Source: Burkholderiales bacterium
Lineage (GTDB): Bacteria; Pseudomonadota; Gammaproteobacteria; Burkholderiales; Usitatibacteraceae
Length of the DNA stretch: 59,900 bases
NCBI GenBank assembly: GCA_025359985.1
Contig: JANYDB010000097.1
Coordinates: forward strand, 1 to 59,900
Direction: 5' to 3'
Shown here: positions 35,859 to 45,196 of the stretch, piece by piece
How the letters are laid out: each line of letters starts with the position of its first letter
Position numbering within the stretch: the first letter of the stretch is position 1
Translations under genes and position numbers: made by a program
Notes under the pieces: generated by a model
What the model was told of the DNA's origin: nothing
Database searches by the model: none
Seen by the model: only the letters and a program-made list of their open reading frames with translations

Positions 35859-36362
35859 ATGAAGCTAAAATCATTTCTCAAACGCATTCTTATGATCTTC
35901 CTGGCCATTATTGTTGTGGCAGGCATCATCATCGGTATCGAAACTATTGGAGGACAACCCATGGGACTTTTTTCGGGTTCACGCCCGTCAGGACTCGGCT
36001 TTAATAACGGTCAATTCAAACCACCCTCATGGAAACCCAACACCGTTTTATCCACGGTTGAAAAATCGGACACGCTGCATTACATCGCGCCGATTGCATT
36101 CGCAGGTGATGCCAGCGCCGCGTGGAAAAAATTCATCGGTGTCGTGAAATCACAAGCGCGCGTCGGCGTGGTCACCGAGAACGGAAATTATTTATACGCC
36201 GAATTCAAAACGCCGACGATGGGCTTTGTTGATGACGTCGAAGCCGCTCTTGATACAAAAGCCCAAGTGATTCACATACGCTCCGCATCCCGTTTGGGAG
36301 TCCGTGATTTTGATGTAAATCGAAACCGCGTTGAAACCATACGCGCGGCATTTGCAAAATAA
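35859..36362 (+). CDS. DUF1499 protein with N-terminal membrane anchor
   Basis: 167 residues. An N-terminal hydrophobic helix (RILMIFLAIIVVAGIIIGIE) is followed by the DUF1499 domain: KPNTVLSTVEKSDTLHYIAPIAF, then YLYAEFKTPTMGFVDDVEAALD and HIRSASRLGVRDFDVNRNRVETIRA, the last being the family signature. The function of the family is unknown; it is likely exposed to the periplasm. It lies 8 bases after the VOC gene. No terminator is evident before the convergent GAF gene. Confidence 0.85.
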   Translation: MKLKSFLKRILMIFLAIIVVAGIIIGIETIGGQPMGLFSGSRPSGLGFNNGQFKPPSWKPNTVLSTVEKSDTLHYIAPIAFAGDASAAWKKFIGVVKSQARVGVVTENGNYLYAEFKTPTMGFVDDVEAALDTKAQVIHIRSASRLGVRDFDVNRNRVETIRAAFAK

Positions 36363-36420
36363 AAAATGCTTTTTTGAGGTGTGTGTCGCCCTCACGGGTC
36401 ACGGCCCAACAGGGAAAATT

Positions 36421-37134
36421 CTAAGAGGACAACGCTGGCAGCAACGCCGGTATCACCAACGCCATCGCCACTAGCGTCACTAGTCGGCTGCTATTGAAAA
36501 ACGCTTTCGGTGCAGCTTCAGCATCGATAATACCCAGCACCTTGCCGTCTTCATCCAGCACAGGCACGCACACTTCCGATTGCACTTCCTCATCGCAAAC
36601 ATAAAACGCGCCACCCGCTGCGGTGTGCGCTGCAACATCATCGATCACTTTGGCGTAGCCGCTTAAGCCCACACTTGCGTTAGTACTGCCAGTGGCGAAG
36701 GTTGCGTTTAAGGGAAATTCGGCGCGGCTGGGTCGGCCTCGATAGGCAAGTTTCACCAGCACCGCATCGGTGAGTTTGTTTGGACGCGATTGATAAATAC
36801 CCAGCCAATCTGCACCTGTGAGCTGAGTGGCGTGCTCGACCAGTTGGTTGAGCAATAAAAGCTTGCGGGTGTTGGCGTCGCTGCGGCCACCCAAAATCGG
36901 CGCGATATCGTAAGGCTCAGGGGCTAACGCTTCGATCAAGGAGCAGGTGCCGTTCTCACTCAGCATAGGCACAGGGTAGGCGTACAAGGTGTCGAGATTG
37001 AAATCCGTTGGCAAGTTACCTACTGCGGCAACAAAAGCATGGATCGCCGCTTCAATCGAAGCCGCCTCGGAAAACAGATGATCGAGATTTGACGTGAACA
37101 GGTAGCGCTGAATTCGTTGTGATGTGGTTTGCAT
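36421..37134 (-). CDS. Stand-alone GAF domain protein
   Basis: 237 residues. The C-terminal two thirds look like a GAF domain (LLNQLVEHATQLTGADWLGIYQ to SEVCVPVLDEDGKVLGIIDAE), similar to methionine-sulfoxide-reductase or sensor GAF folds. The Cys in SEVCVPV lies where free-methionine-(R)-sulfoxide reductases have Cys residues, but the full set is not obvious. No output domain is attached. It follows the trans-sulfuration gene by 35 bases on the same strand, so a link to sulfur amino acids is possible but is inference. Confidence 0.75.
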   Translation of the reverse strand: MQTTSQRIQRYLFTSNLDHLFSEAASIEAAIHAFVAAVGNLPTDFNLDTLYAYPVPMLSENGTCSLIEALAPEPYDIAPILGGRSDANTRKLLLLNQLVEHATQLTGADWLGIYQSRPNKLTDAVLVKLAYRGRPSRAEFPLNATFATGSTNASVGLSGYAKVIDDVAAHTAAGGAFYVCDEEVQSEVCVPVLDEDGKVLGIIDAEAAPKAFFNSSRLVTLVAMALVIPALLPALSS

Positions 37135-37169
37135 GGTTTGTTTTATTTAAAAATTAAGCCTACTAATGA

Positions 37170-38315
37170 CTAAGCAACTACCATCTCAAGCGCCTGCTCC
37201 AGATCATCAATCAAATCACCTGTCGCTTCAATCCCCACTGACAACCGTAGCAAATCCGTTGGCGCAGGTGTACCCGGGCCTTCAACACTGGCGCGGTGTT
37301 CAATCAAACTTTCCACCCCACCCAGCGAGGTAGCGCGCTTCCACAATTGAACATTCGCCGCCGTCGCAATCGCAGCGCCCTCGCCCGCCTTGATCCGTAT
37401 CGACATCATGCCGCCGAAGCCACCCGTCATCTGCTTTGCCGCTACCGCGTGACCGGCAAACGACGGCAAACCGGGGTACATCACTTCCGCCACCCGCGGA
37501 TGCGCTGCAAAATGTTCTGCAATCGCCTGTGCCGATGCACACGCCGTGCGAACGCGTGGATACAGCGTACGCATGCCACGGGTGAGCAGCCATGCCTCAA
37601 ACGGCCCCAGCACGCCGCCAAGCTGTGCGCGGATGCTGCGTATGCGCTGCCATGTCGGATTATCTTCGCGGGTCGTCAAAGTGCCTGCAATCACATCTGA
37701 ATGGCCATTCAAATATTTAGTCGCCGCGTGCATGACAATATCCGCGCCCAGCTTCAATGGCTGCGATAGTACCGGTGTCGCCACGGTGGAATCCACCACT
37801 ACCATCGCGCCATGCGCATGGGCTATCTCACAGATCAACGCAATATCGGTAATCGTCCACAGCGGATTAGCCGGTGTTTCAATCCAAACCAATTTGGTTA
37901 GCTTGGGCCTTATCGCGGCACGCACCGCATCTGGAGAATCCATATCAATAAAATCAATCAGCAAACCCCAGTGTGTCGCAAAGTTTTTCAGCCAATTACG
38001 TAACGACCAATACATAACCTTCGGTGCTAGCACATGATCGCCCGGCGCTAGTGCCTGAAATACGGCCGTCGCCGACGCCATGCCGGATGCAAATAATAGC
38101 GAGGCATGCCCGCCTTCCAGCGCGCTCAATACGGCTTCGGCTTGATCGAAGGTTGGATTCTGATCGCGCGCATAAACGCGACCGGATCGGTATTGATTGT
38201 CAGAATCGCGAATGAAAGTCGTAGAGGTATAAATCGGCTCGACCACACCTTTGGTTTTTTCATCTATCCAGCCCAAGGCTTGGGCGGCAATGGATTCGGG
38301 GCTTTTGTTTTTCAT
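37170..38315 (-). CDS. Cystathionine gamma-synthase-family PLP enzyme
   Basis: 381 residues of the Cys/Met-metabolism PLP family. Visible marks are YARDQNPTFDQAEAVLSALEGG, the phosphate-binding FASGMASATA, VVVDSTVATPVL, and the PLP Lys in HAATKYLNGHSDV; the C-terminus has GGVESLIEHRAS and LRLSVGIE. Possible reactions are cystathionine gamma-synthase, beta- or gamma-lyase or O-acylhomoserine sulfhydrylase; the family cannot be split by eye. The ATG overlaps the end of the broken DUF6624 gene by ATGA. It belongs to the minus-strand operon starting at alaS. Confidence 0.9.
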   Translation of the reverse strand: MKNKSPESIAAQALGWIDEKTKGVVEPIYTSTTFIRDSDNQYRSGRVYARDQNPTFDQAEAVLSALEGGHASLLFASGMASATAVFQALAPGDHVLAPKVMYWSLRNWLKNFATHWGLLIDFIDMDSPDAVRAAIRPKLTKLVWIETPANPLWTITDIALICEIAHAHGAMVVVDSTVATPVLSQPLKLGADIVMHAATKYLNGHSDVIAGTLTTREDNPTWQRIRSIRAQLGGVLGPFEAWLLTRGMRTLYPRVRTACASAQAIAEHFAAHPRVAEVMYPGLPSFAGHAVAAKQMTGGFGGMMSIRIKAGEGAAIATAANVQLWKRATSLGGVESLIEHRASVEGPGTPAPTDLLRLSVGIEATGDLIDDLEQALEMVVA

Positions 38316-38988
38316 TTCAGGTCATTGCTTTTTAGTAGTTGCGCTTTATCGGCACGCGCGGCGAAAGGAACGTATTCAAGCCCTTTGAACCGCTTCGCAT
38401 ATTCTGCAAGAGGCTCAAGCCCCATTTCGGCACGGCGTTTATCGACGTTCTCTTCGTCTTCAATCTGTCAAAAAATACATATTGCTGTTAGGGCTACCTT
38501 GAACCTGCGAGCCAAGGCGTTGCGGTCTGCCCTCAATCATGCGAACGCGATTATCAAGCAATGCAAAGCTCGATTTATCGGCATCACCATTTTCCATCGC
38601 CTTACGCAGAATAGGTAGGTAGCGCCTCATCATCTCCGAAGTCGAGTGTTGAATCACTAAAAATGCAGCTGCCGCAGCTTTCGGACCAAATTCTTTTTTT
38701 TCCCGGCCAACCATGCGTTTTTACAATTTTATCAATGCGGGCTTGATTGGCTTTATCGATTAAATTCTATTCAGCCCATAAAGCCGCGCGTTCTTTTTCG
38801 TCGGCTTTATTAAGCAATTGCCGATTTTTCTGATCAGTCTCTAAAATCACTTCAAGCTCTGCTTTCAATCCGGCGCGTTCCGGCGTAAGCACAATCGAGG
38901 CCGATGCCGCCTTCTCGGCATCTTGCGCAACCGCTATTCCACACATGAATAGGAAACTCAACAAAATAAATCGCCTATTTTTGATCAC
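38312..38988 (-). pseudogene. Broken DUF6624-family gene
   Basis: Three consecutive frames together spell one DUF6624-like secreted protein. Part one (38988-38767) has a signal peptide (FILLSFLFMCGIAVAQ) and the opening helix, then an in-frame TAG at 38769-38767. Translation past it continues as IDKANQARIDKIVKTHGWPG. In an eight-A run (complement of 38694-38701) the frame shifts to KEFGPKAAAAAFLVIQHS and DNRVRMIEGRPQRLGSQVQ. A second shift near 38470 leads to IEDEENVDKRRAEMGLEPLAEYAKRF and a stop at 38312. The start (GTG) overlaps the Nudix stop by GTGA and the end overlaps the next ATG by ATGA, so the gene was once intact and coupled. Homopolymer sequencing error could explain the shifts but not easily the TAG. 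Confidence 0.82.
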
Positions 38989-39527
38989 GTTTTCTTCTCT
39001 ACATTGATCAATGGCCGATCAATAAATTTTACTTCCAACCCGCGCGAGCTCATCCAGTCGGCCACGGCAAAACCAGTCGCGCGTGGCCAAGGACGTAGCT
39101 CATGCGGCAGATAGCGTTTGGTTTCCAAAAGCTCTGATGAGAGTTTGATGTCACCGGTGACAATGGCGTGATAGCACAGCATCACTTCGTTTTTGCGCTC
39201 AAAAATATAGTTGCCGATGATTCTGGTTTCAACCACGTCTAAATTGGTTTCTTCTTTGACTTCACGAATCACGCCTTTGACCGGGTCTTCATTGCGCTCC
39301 AGAAATCCGGTAATCAACGCGAACGCGCCTTCCGGCCAGCCCGCACCTCGCGCCAAAATAATCTCGCCATCCTGCTCAAGCAGCACCCCGACTGCCGGCG
39401 TGGGATTGTCGTAATGAATGAAACTGCAAGTATCGGCTGGGCAGGCACGGCGCAAATTGATGCCGCCGTCTTCAACAAATTCACGTTCAGTCAGCGGGGT
39501 GGCGCAATGGGGGCAAAACTTGAACAT
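38985..39527 (-). CDS. Nudix hydrolase with N-terminal zinc ribbon
   Basis: 180 residues. A zinc ribbon at the start uses CPHC and, about 25 residues on, CPADTC. The Nudix box reads GFLERNEDPVKGVIREVKEE, matching GX5EX7REUXEE with Asn instead of the last Gly. NudC-like NADH pyrophosphatases have the same ribbon-plus-Nudix layout but are longer; this is a shorter relative, so the substrate is open (nucleotide sugars, NADH or capped RNA are possible). It lies 11 bases after gmhA and overlaps the broken DUF6624 gene by GTGA. Confidence 0.85.
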   Translation of the reverse strand: MFKFCPHCATPLTEREFVEDGGINLRRACPADTCSFIHYDNPTPAVGVLLEQDGEIILARGAGWPEGAFALITGFLERNEDPVKGVIREVKEETNLDVVETRIIGNYIFERKNEVMLCYHAIVTGDIKLSSELLETKRYLPHELRPWPRATGFAVADWMSSRGLEVKFIDRPLINVEKKT

Positions 39528-39538
39528 ATTTAGTAGAA

Positions 39539-40225
39539 CTAATTCGTGTAATTTGCGGGGAAAAACCGCCGCTCGATCAGCTCAATCAAAATATGAATCA
39601 CTTTGATATGCAGCTCTTGCACACGATCAGCAAAGCCGGAGGTGCCGATCGTGGTGATGTCCACCGTGGCCAGCGCACCCAGCGTACTGTCGGCTTTACC
39701 GGTGAGCGTGACAACATGGACACCCTGCTGCTTTGCATATTCAGCCGCTTTGATCACATTGGCACTTTTGCCGCTGGTGCTAATACCCAGTAACACATCG
39801 CCTTTACGCGCATGCGCTTCCAGGTAGCGGGAAAAAATGAAATCATAGCCGTAGTCATTGCCCACACAGGAAATATGCGAAGGGTCACTGATTGAAACGG
39901 CGGGCAATGCTTTACGATCTTGGCGGTAGCGGCCCGACAGCTCTTCTGCAAAATGCATCGCATCACACATGCTGCCGCCATTACCGCAGGAGAAAACACG
40001 ACCGCCCTGCTGGAATGCATCCGCGATCAAATTGGCGGCTGTCGCGACTGCAGCCAATACTTGCGGCGAAGTCAGCAGAGAGGCTAACGCGGCTTCTGCC
40101 TGTTTCAGATTGCGGACGACCACATCAATATCGGCGGGCATATTGGTAGACCCGTTGGCAGAAACATCTTTTGAAACATGGGTTGGTACTTCCGTTGCCA
40201 CTTCAGTTGACATTTCAGTTGACAT
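39539..40225 (-). CDS. gmhA: Phosphoheptose isomerase GmhA
   Basis: 228 residues. It converts sedoheptulose 7-phosphate to D-glycero-D-manno-heptose 7-phosphate for lipopolysaccharide core. The SIS domain reads FSCGNGGSMCDAMHFAEELSGRY, ISDPSHISCVGNDYGYDFIFSRY and GISTSGKSANVIKA; the catalytic Glu (HFAEEL) and His (IKVIHILIELIE) are present. E. coli has His where this protein has Met in GGSMCDAMHF. The start at 40225 is preferred because AGGAG lies 8 bases upstream and its A is shared with the alaS stop (TGATG). This adds about 28 residues of tetrapeptide repeat (MSTE-like) before the normal N-terminus. Other heptose genes are not nearby. Confidence 0.9.
   Translation of the reverse strand: MSTEMSTEVATEVPTHVSKDVSANGSTNMPADIDVVVRNLKQAEAALASLLTSPQVLAAVATAANLIADAFQQGGRVFSCGNGGSMCDAMHFAEELSGRYRQDRKALPAVSISDPSHISCVGNDYGYDFIFSRYLEAHARKGDVLLGISTSGKSANVIKAAEYAKQQGVHVVTLTGKADSTLGALATVDITTIGTSGFADRVQELHIKVIHILIELIERRFFPANYTN
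40202..40225 (-). repeat. Exact 12-base tandem repeat at the gmhA start
   Basis: On the plus strand TTCAGTTGACAT occurs twice in tandem (40202-40213 and 40214-40225). Reading on in the gene, six further degenerate 12-base units follow, giving [32 protein letters not shown]. Unit length keeps the frame. Confidence 0.85.
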
Positions 40226-42927
40226 CAAGCGCGCTCCTTGATGTACGCAGCCACGCTGGCTAGCGCGGCGCCGATACCGGCAGGGTTGGTACCACCGGCC
40301 ATCGCCATATCCGGCTTGCCGCCACCCTTGCCGCCGACCTGCTGGGCGACATGATTCACCACCTCGCCAGCTTTGAATTTGGACATTAAATCCGGGGTCA
40401 CACCTGCCGCGATTTGTACTTTTTCACCCTCAACTACGGCTAACACGATTATACCGGATTTCAATTTGTTTTTGACTTGATCCATGGTGTCGCGCAGGCC
40501 TTTTACATCGACGCCAACGAGCTTGGCGACGAGCACTTTCACGCCATTAACATCCACCACCTGACTTAGCAAATCATCGCCCTGCGAAGCGGCGACTTTC
40601 GATTTCAAGCTGCCCAATTGTTTTTCAAGTGCCTTGACATTGTCGAGCAGCGCACTGACTTTAGCTTCGACTTCCTGTGGCTGAGTTTTGAGCAACGCAG
40701 CAGAACCCGCCAGTTGCTTTTCCATATTTTGCACGTACTCAAATGCCACCGATCCCGCGACGGCTTCAATGCGGCGTACACCGGCTGCGACACCGCCTTC
40801 ACTGACGATTTTAAAAAGTCCAATATCACCGGTACGCGTCACATGCGTACCACCGCAAAGCTCTTTCGATGAACCAATCTCCAACACACGAACTTCATCG
40901 GCGTATTTCTCGCCGAATAACATCATCGCACCAGTTTTTTGTGCGTCTTCAAGCGGCATGACCGTCGCGCTGGTGGCTTCATTGCGCAGGATTTCGACGT
41001 TGACGATGGTTTCAACCCGGGCGATTTCAGTAGAGGTCATGGGCGCGTTATGTGCGAAATCAAAACGGGTTTTATCGGCATCAACCAGTGAGCCTTTTTG
41101 CTGCACATGCGTACCCAGCACTACGCGAAGCGCCTTGTGCATGAGGTGGGTCACTGAGTGATGGCGCATAACGCAATAACGTCTGACCATATCCACATTG
41201 GCCGCCACCGTATCGCCCACCCGAAGCTCGCCCGTCATCAGGCTGCCGTAATGGCCAAACACATCGGCTTGAATTTTCAGGGTGTCATCGACATTAAACA
41301 GGGTGAGACAGGCGCCGCCATTATTTTTGGAGAGCTCGCCAGCGTCGCCCACCTGCCCGCCCGATTCAGCATAGAACGGCGTTTTATCGAGTACCACAAT
41401 ACCGCTCTCACCTGCAGCCAAGCTATCAACCGGCGAACCATTTCGATACAGTGCCAGCACCTGCGCGCTTTCACTCAAGGAGTCATAGCCCCGAAAGTTT
41501 GTTTTGGCACCGCCGTAGACAATCGTGCCTTTGGCAATAAATTTGCCAGCACCACGTGAACGCTGCTGCTGCACCGCCATTGCCGCCTCAAAGCCTGACA
41601 TATCCACTTCAAAACCACGCTCACGACCAATGTCTGCGGTCAAATCCACCGGGAAGCCGAAGGTATCGTAAAGCTTAAATGCGGTTTCGCCATCGAGAAT
41701 TTTAAGTGTAAGGTTTCCAGGCGGCAATTGGTCACCCGAAGAATTGCGATATGCGCCACCCCTACCTGCACCGTCACAATTTATATCTGCAAGAGCGCGG
41801 TCGAGAACGTCCATCCCGTTTGCCAGCGTTTCGCCAAAGCGTTCTTCCTCCTGCTTTAGCACTGCTTTAACGCGTTCCTGGTGCGCGACGATTTCAGGGA
41901 ATGCATCACCCATCACGTTCGCCAAATCATCGACCAATTTATAGAAAAAAGGTTTTTTCTGGCCGAGCTTGTAGCCGTGTCGCATCGCGCGGCGCGCAAT
42001 CCGGCGCAGCACATAGCCGCGGCCTGCGTTTTCGGGGATCACGCCATCGACAGCCAGAAAAGCGCAGGCGCGAATATGGTCAGCAATCACGCGCAGGCTG
42101 GGGTTGGTAATGTCCTGCTCGCCGGTTTCGCGCATCGCCGCTTTGATCAGCGCCTGGAACAGATCGATTTCATAATTGGCGTGAACATGTTGCAGCACGG
42201 CTGACAAACGCTCCAGTCCCATGCCGGTATCAACAGATGGCTTGGGCAGGGGAACCATCGGACCGTCTTTGACTTCACGGTTGTACTGCATGAAAACAAG
42301 ATTCCATATCTCAATAAAGCGATCACCGTCCTCGTCGGGCGAGCCGGGTGGCCCACCGGGGATATGCGCGCCGTGATCATAAAAAATCTCGCTGCACGGG
42401 CCGCACGGGCCGGTGTCACCCATCATCCAGAAATTGTCGGAAGCATATTTTGAGCCTTTGTTATCACCGATGCGAACAATACGTTCCATCGGTACACCGA
42501 TTTCATTGGCCCAGATAGCGTAGGCTTCGTTGTCTTCGGCATAAACGGTAACGAGCAGTTTTTCTGCCGACAGTTTATATACAACGGTCAGTAATTCCCA
42601 GGCGAAGTTGATCGCTTCGCGCTTGAAATAATCGCCAAAACTGAAATTACCCAACATTTCAAAAAACGTATGATGCCGCGCCGTATAGCCGACATTTTCC
42701 AGATCGTTATGCTTGCCACCGGCACGCACACAGCGCTGTGAAGACACCGCGCGAACATAGCTGCGTTTTTCGAGCCCGAGGAAACAGTCTTTAAACTGAT
42801 TCATGCCGGCGTTGGTAAACAGCAAAGTAGGGTCGTCGCCCGGCACTAGCGACGACGAGGCAACATGGGTGTGCCCCTTTGACACAAAATAATCGACGAA
42901 AGCTTGGCGGATTTCTGAGACGTTCAT
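40225..42927 (-). CDS. alaS: Alanyl-tRNA synthetase
   Basis: 900 residues, class II synthetase. It shows the N-terminal motif [39 protein letters not shown], and the [19 protein letters not shown] block of the catalytic core. The editing domain has [13 protein letters not shown] and [13 protein letters not shown] with zinc-binding His and Cys residues; a DHHA1/C-Ala region ends the protein. Near residues 390-410 a Gly/Arg/Ser-rich segment ([20 protein letters not shown]) is inserted before the conserved [18 protein letters not shown]. The stop shares a base with the gmhA start. It is the first gene of a six-gene minus-strand unit. Confidence 0.97.
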   Translation of the reverse strand: MNVSEIRQAFVDYFVSKGHTHVASSSLVPGDDPTLLFTNAGMNQFKDCFLGLEKRSYVRAVSSQRCVRAGGKHNDLENVGYTARHHTFFEMLGNFSFGDYFKREAINFAWELLTVVYKLSAEKLLVTVYAEDNEAYAIWANEIGVPMERIVRIGDNKGSKYASDNFWMMGDTGPCGPCSEIFYDHGAHIPGGPPGSPDEDGDRFIEIWNLVFMQYNREVKDGPMVPLPKPSVDTGMGLERLSAVLQHVHANYEIDLFQALIKAAMRETGEQDITNPSLRVIADHIRACAFLAVDGVIPENAGRGYVLRRIARRAMRHGYKLGQKKPFFYKLVDDLANVMGDAFPEIVAHQERVKAVLKQEEERFGETLANGMDVLDRALADINCDGAGRGGAYRNSSGDQLPPGNLTLKILDGETAFKLYDTFGFPVDLTADIGRERGFEVDMSGFEAAMAVQQQRSRGAGKFIAKGTIVYGGAKTNFRGYDSLSESAQVLALYRNGSPVDSLAAGESGIVVLDKTPFYAESGGQVGDAGELSKNNGGACLTLFNVDDTLKIQADVFGHYGSLMTGELRVGDTVAANVDMVRRYCVMRHHSVTHLMHKALRVVLGTHVQQKGSLVDADKTRFDFAHNAPMTSTEIARVETIVNVEILRNEATSATVMPLEDAQKTGAMMLFGEKYADEVRVLEIGSSKELCGGTHVTRTGDIGLFKIVSEGGVAAGVRRIEAVAGSVAFEYVQNMEKQLAGSAALLKTQPQEVEAKVSALLDNVKALEKQLGSLKSKVAASQGDDLLSQVVDVNGVKVLVAKLVGVDVKGLRDTMDQVKNKLKSGIIVLAVVEGEKVQIAAGVTPDLMSKFKAGEVVNHVAQQVGGKGGGKPDMAMAGGTNPAGIGAALASVAAYIKERA

Positions 42928-43053
42928 AAGATTGGGTAGATGTAGATTAGGGTCGCGTCAAATGGAATGTTGTAGAGGCAAAAGCGGTAACCATCACCGG
43001 GATAAGTATTTTACCCTGCATGATCCACAAACCCGGATATGCACTGTACAAAA

Positions 43054-44358
43054 TTAGCGATGTGCAGGAAACCCGACAATCCGTGATGCTTCACGGTATT
43101 TTTCCATCAGTGCATCCTCAGATTCACCGCCCATATTCATGCATGCATAACGATAGCTTTGCAACCATTTCATTTCGCGCTTTAATTCATTACCGCGCTT
43201 TTTGAATAGCAGCAGTTGTGCATCAGGATCAAATTGGCGCAGTTGTTCAAACTCGGCCGGGCCGGGGAAATGCAACTGGGGTAGGCCATCAAAACGTCGA
43301 TAGACAAAGCTGGTGGCGACGCTATATTTGCCTTTTTTATTTGCTATGGCCTGCTCAATATTCACGCTCTCGCCAGTCGCAAGCTTGATCGCGATATCGT
43401 GCAGGTTAATGCCATCAACCATCTCGTACATGTCGGAGAATTGCGCGGCCATACGCGGATTCACCTCAATCACTTTGCAATGACCGGAGTGAGAACAAAT
43501 CCGTAATTCAACATTGAATAAACCATGATCTAGGGCCAGCGCTTTCACGACGGCATGCGTGGTCTCATGAATATTGCGCTGCCATTGCGGCGGCAGGCGG
43601 CTGGGATATTCCCAGCGCATAAACGCATCGGTACCGGGGTACATCACCGCATCCACGATGCCCAGCACGGTAATTTTTCCGTTTTCAATCAGCCCGTCAA
43701 CATTCACCTGAAAACCGTCAATCAATTGCTCGGCCAGCATATAGTGGCCGTTAATATCGGTTGCGCCCATGCGCTCCACCACATCATTAAACGGGCGTAC
43801 CAGTCGCTTGATGATGTAGCGCTCCCACGGGTGAAAGCTAAGATGATCCTTGAGATCGGCAAAGTCTTCCACACGACGGGCGAGCACTGAATACGCGGCT
43901 TTGACCGGCTTGGCAAAAAACGGAAACGGCAGGGCAATTTCAGATGCACCACGCACGGTATAGGGGAAAGTGGCAAACGGCACATTAGCCTTCGGCACGT
44001 CCCGCTCAATCAAAGTGCGGGCGAGGGCTTTGTGCTGGGCATTCATGACGCCGTGAATGCTGGTGGATGGCAGGCCTAGCCGTTGCGCCAGCAGCGCCGC
44101 CGATAGCGCGCCAAATTGCTCATGGCTTGAAATAATGCCGTCAATTTTTCGACCGGCGCTGGCATTGCGCCCGTATTTTTCGACCAGCCTATCGACGAAG
44201 CGAAAGATATCAAAAAACAATAAATTAGCGTTGCTGGGAAAACTGAAAAGATCAAAACCCTCATGAAAAAACCGGGTGGTGTGATCAGATAACAAGCCCG
44301 CACGATTAAGCTGCGCGTGATCCCATTCTTGGTCGAACAATACAAGGATATTTTTCAA
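43054..44358 (-). CDS. ATP-grasp family protein, substrate unknown
   Basis: 434 residues. The ATP-grasp core is seen in FPFFAKPVKAAYSVLARRV, YMLAEQLIDGFQVNVDGLIENG and, near the end of the fold, FNVELRICSHSGHCKVIEVNPRMAAQFSDMYEMVDG, where the Glu and Asn that bind magnesium are present. The family forms amide or peptide bonds or carboxylates via acyl-phosphates. The N-terminal preATP-grasp region (NILVLFDQEWDHAQLN) is typical. Nothing adjacent suggests the substrate: alaS lies downstream on the same strand with 126 bases between. No symbol is justified. Confidence 0.8.
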   Translation of the reverse strand: MKNILVLFDQEWDHAQLNRAGLLSDHTTRFFHEGFDLFSFPSNANLLFFDIFRFVDRLVEKYGRNASAGRKIDGIISSHEQFGALSAALLAQRLGLPSTSIHGVMNAQHKALARTLIERDVPKANVPFATFPYTVRGASEIALPFPFFAKPVKAAYSVLARRVEDFADLKDHLSFHPWERYIIKRLVRPFNDVVERMGATDINGHYMLAEQLIDGFQVNVDGLIENGKITVLGIVDAVMYPGTDAFMRWEYPSRLPPQWQRNIHETTHAVVKALALDHGLFNVELRICSHSGHCKVIEVNPRMAAQFSDMYEMVDGINLHDIAIKLATGESVNIEQAIANKKGKYSVATSFVYRRFDGLPQLHFPGPAEFEQLRQFDPDAQLLLFKKRGNELKREMKWLQSYRYACMNMGGESEDALMEKYREASRIVGFPAHR

Positions 44359-44519
44359 AATAAGAAGGTAGTTAGGGACAGTATTTTTCTATACGTTGCA
44401 ATATAGCGTTTAGATTCTAGCAGTCTGGGCAGGTCATTACCGGTGCTGGCATTTCCCGCATTTCCTGGGTCTAGTCTTCAACATAAACTTGTATTCTCAG
44501 TTTGAAATAACGGATCAAA

Positions 44520-45068
44520 ATGCCTGTCAGCATAGTTTCGAGGATGGGTGAAATCCCACTCATTGTCAGTATTGAAGACGGCATAGTCTTCGTGACGCCC
44601 AATCGGCCCAAGCAATACAGCCGTCTCTCAAGAGCATTGCTGGATGCGCTTTATAAGGCGCTCGGCGACATCGCGGAAAATAAATAGATCGGCGGTATCA
44701 GGCGTGAATCGGGGTCTATTTTGTTCGACGCCGCTGTAGCACTGACACCTACCATTTTACGCAAACGCGCCGTAGAAATGCCCATGACCGGTGAATTTAT
44801 CGACGCCGCTATCGCACTGAATTGGGGCTTGGTTAATCGAGTCTTGGCAGCCGATGCGTTAGGTACCAACACGCTAAAACTCTGTGAAACCCTTAAACCA
44901 AAACCGCACAGCGCACTCGCCATCGGCAAGGCACTTGTCTTTCGACAGCTCGAGCTAGCCATGAACACCGCTTATGCAAACGCATCGGCGGCCATCGCCG
45001 CTAATTTTGCCGACGACGATGCTCAGGAGAGTGTGGCCGCATTTTTGGCGAAACGAAAAACGCATTAG
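44520..45068 (+). pseudogene. Enoyl-CoA hydratase remnant with central deletion
   Basis: One reading frame from the ATG at 44520 gives the N-terminal crotonase block EDGIVFVTPNRPKQYSRLSR to LYKALGDIAENK, then TAG at 44685-44687. Continuing in the same frame gives the C-terminal part: LRKRAVEMPMTGEFIDAAIALNWGLVNRV to ADDDAQESVAAFLAKRKTH. In all about 182 residues against the usual 260; roughly 80 central residues, including the oxyanion-hole loops and catalytic acids, are missing. Both flanks are well conserved, so loss was recent or the C-terminal part was kept for a time. It is not the parent or copy of the intact gene at 6535 in an obvious way. Confidence 0.78.
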
Positions 45069-45196
45069 ATTTAATGTTGAAGGGTTTGCCAAGACGCTAA
45101 TAAAAAGATACAAACATTAATATTGGCGGGGCGCTTGGAGCCTTTATGTCTGAAGGTGCTCTTCTATGCTGGAGTTTCATATTTTTTGATACTACC

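Noticed and set aside
38460-38714. Stand-alone 84-residue hypothetical protein
   Set aside because: Its sequence continues a DUF6624 protein across a frameshift on both sides.
44721-45068. Short intact crotonase-like gene
   Set aside because: The same frame upstream carries the N-terminal half and a TAG, and the active-site region is missing, so it is a remnant.
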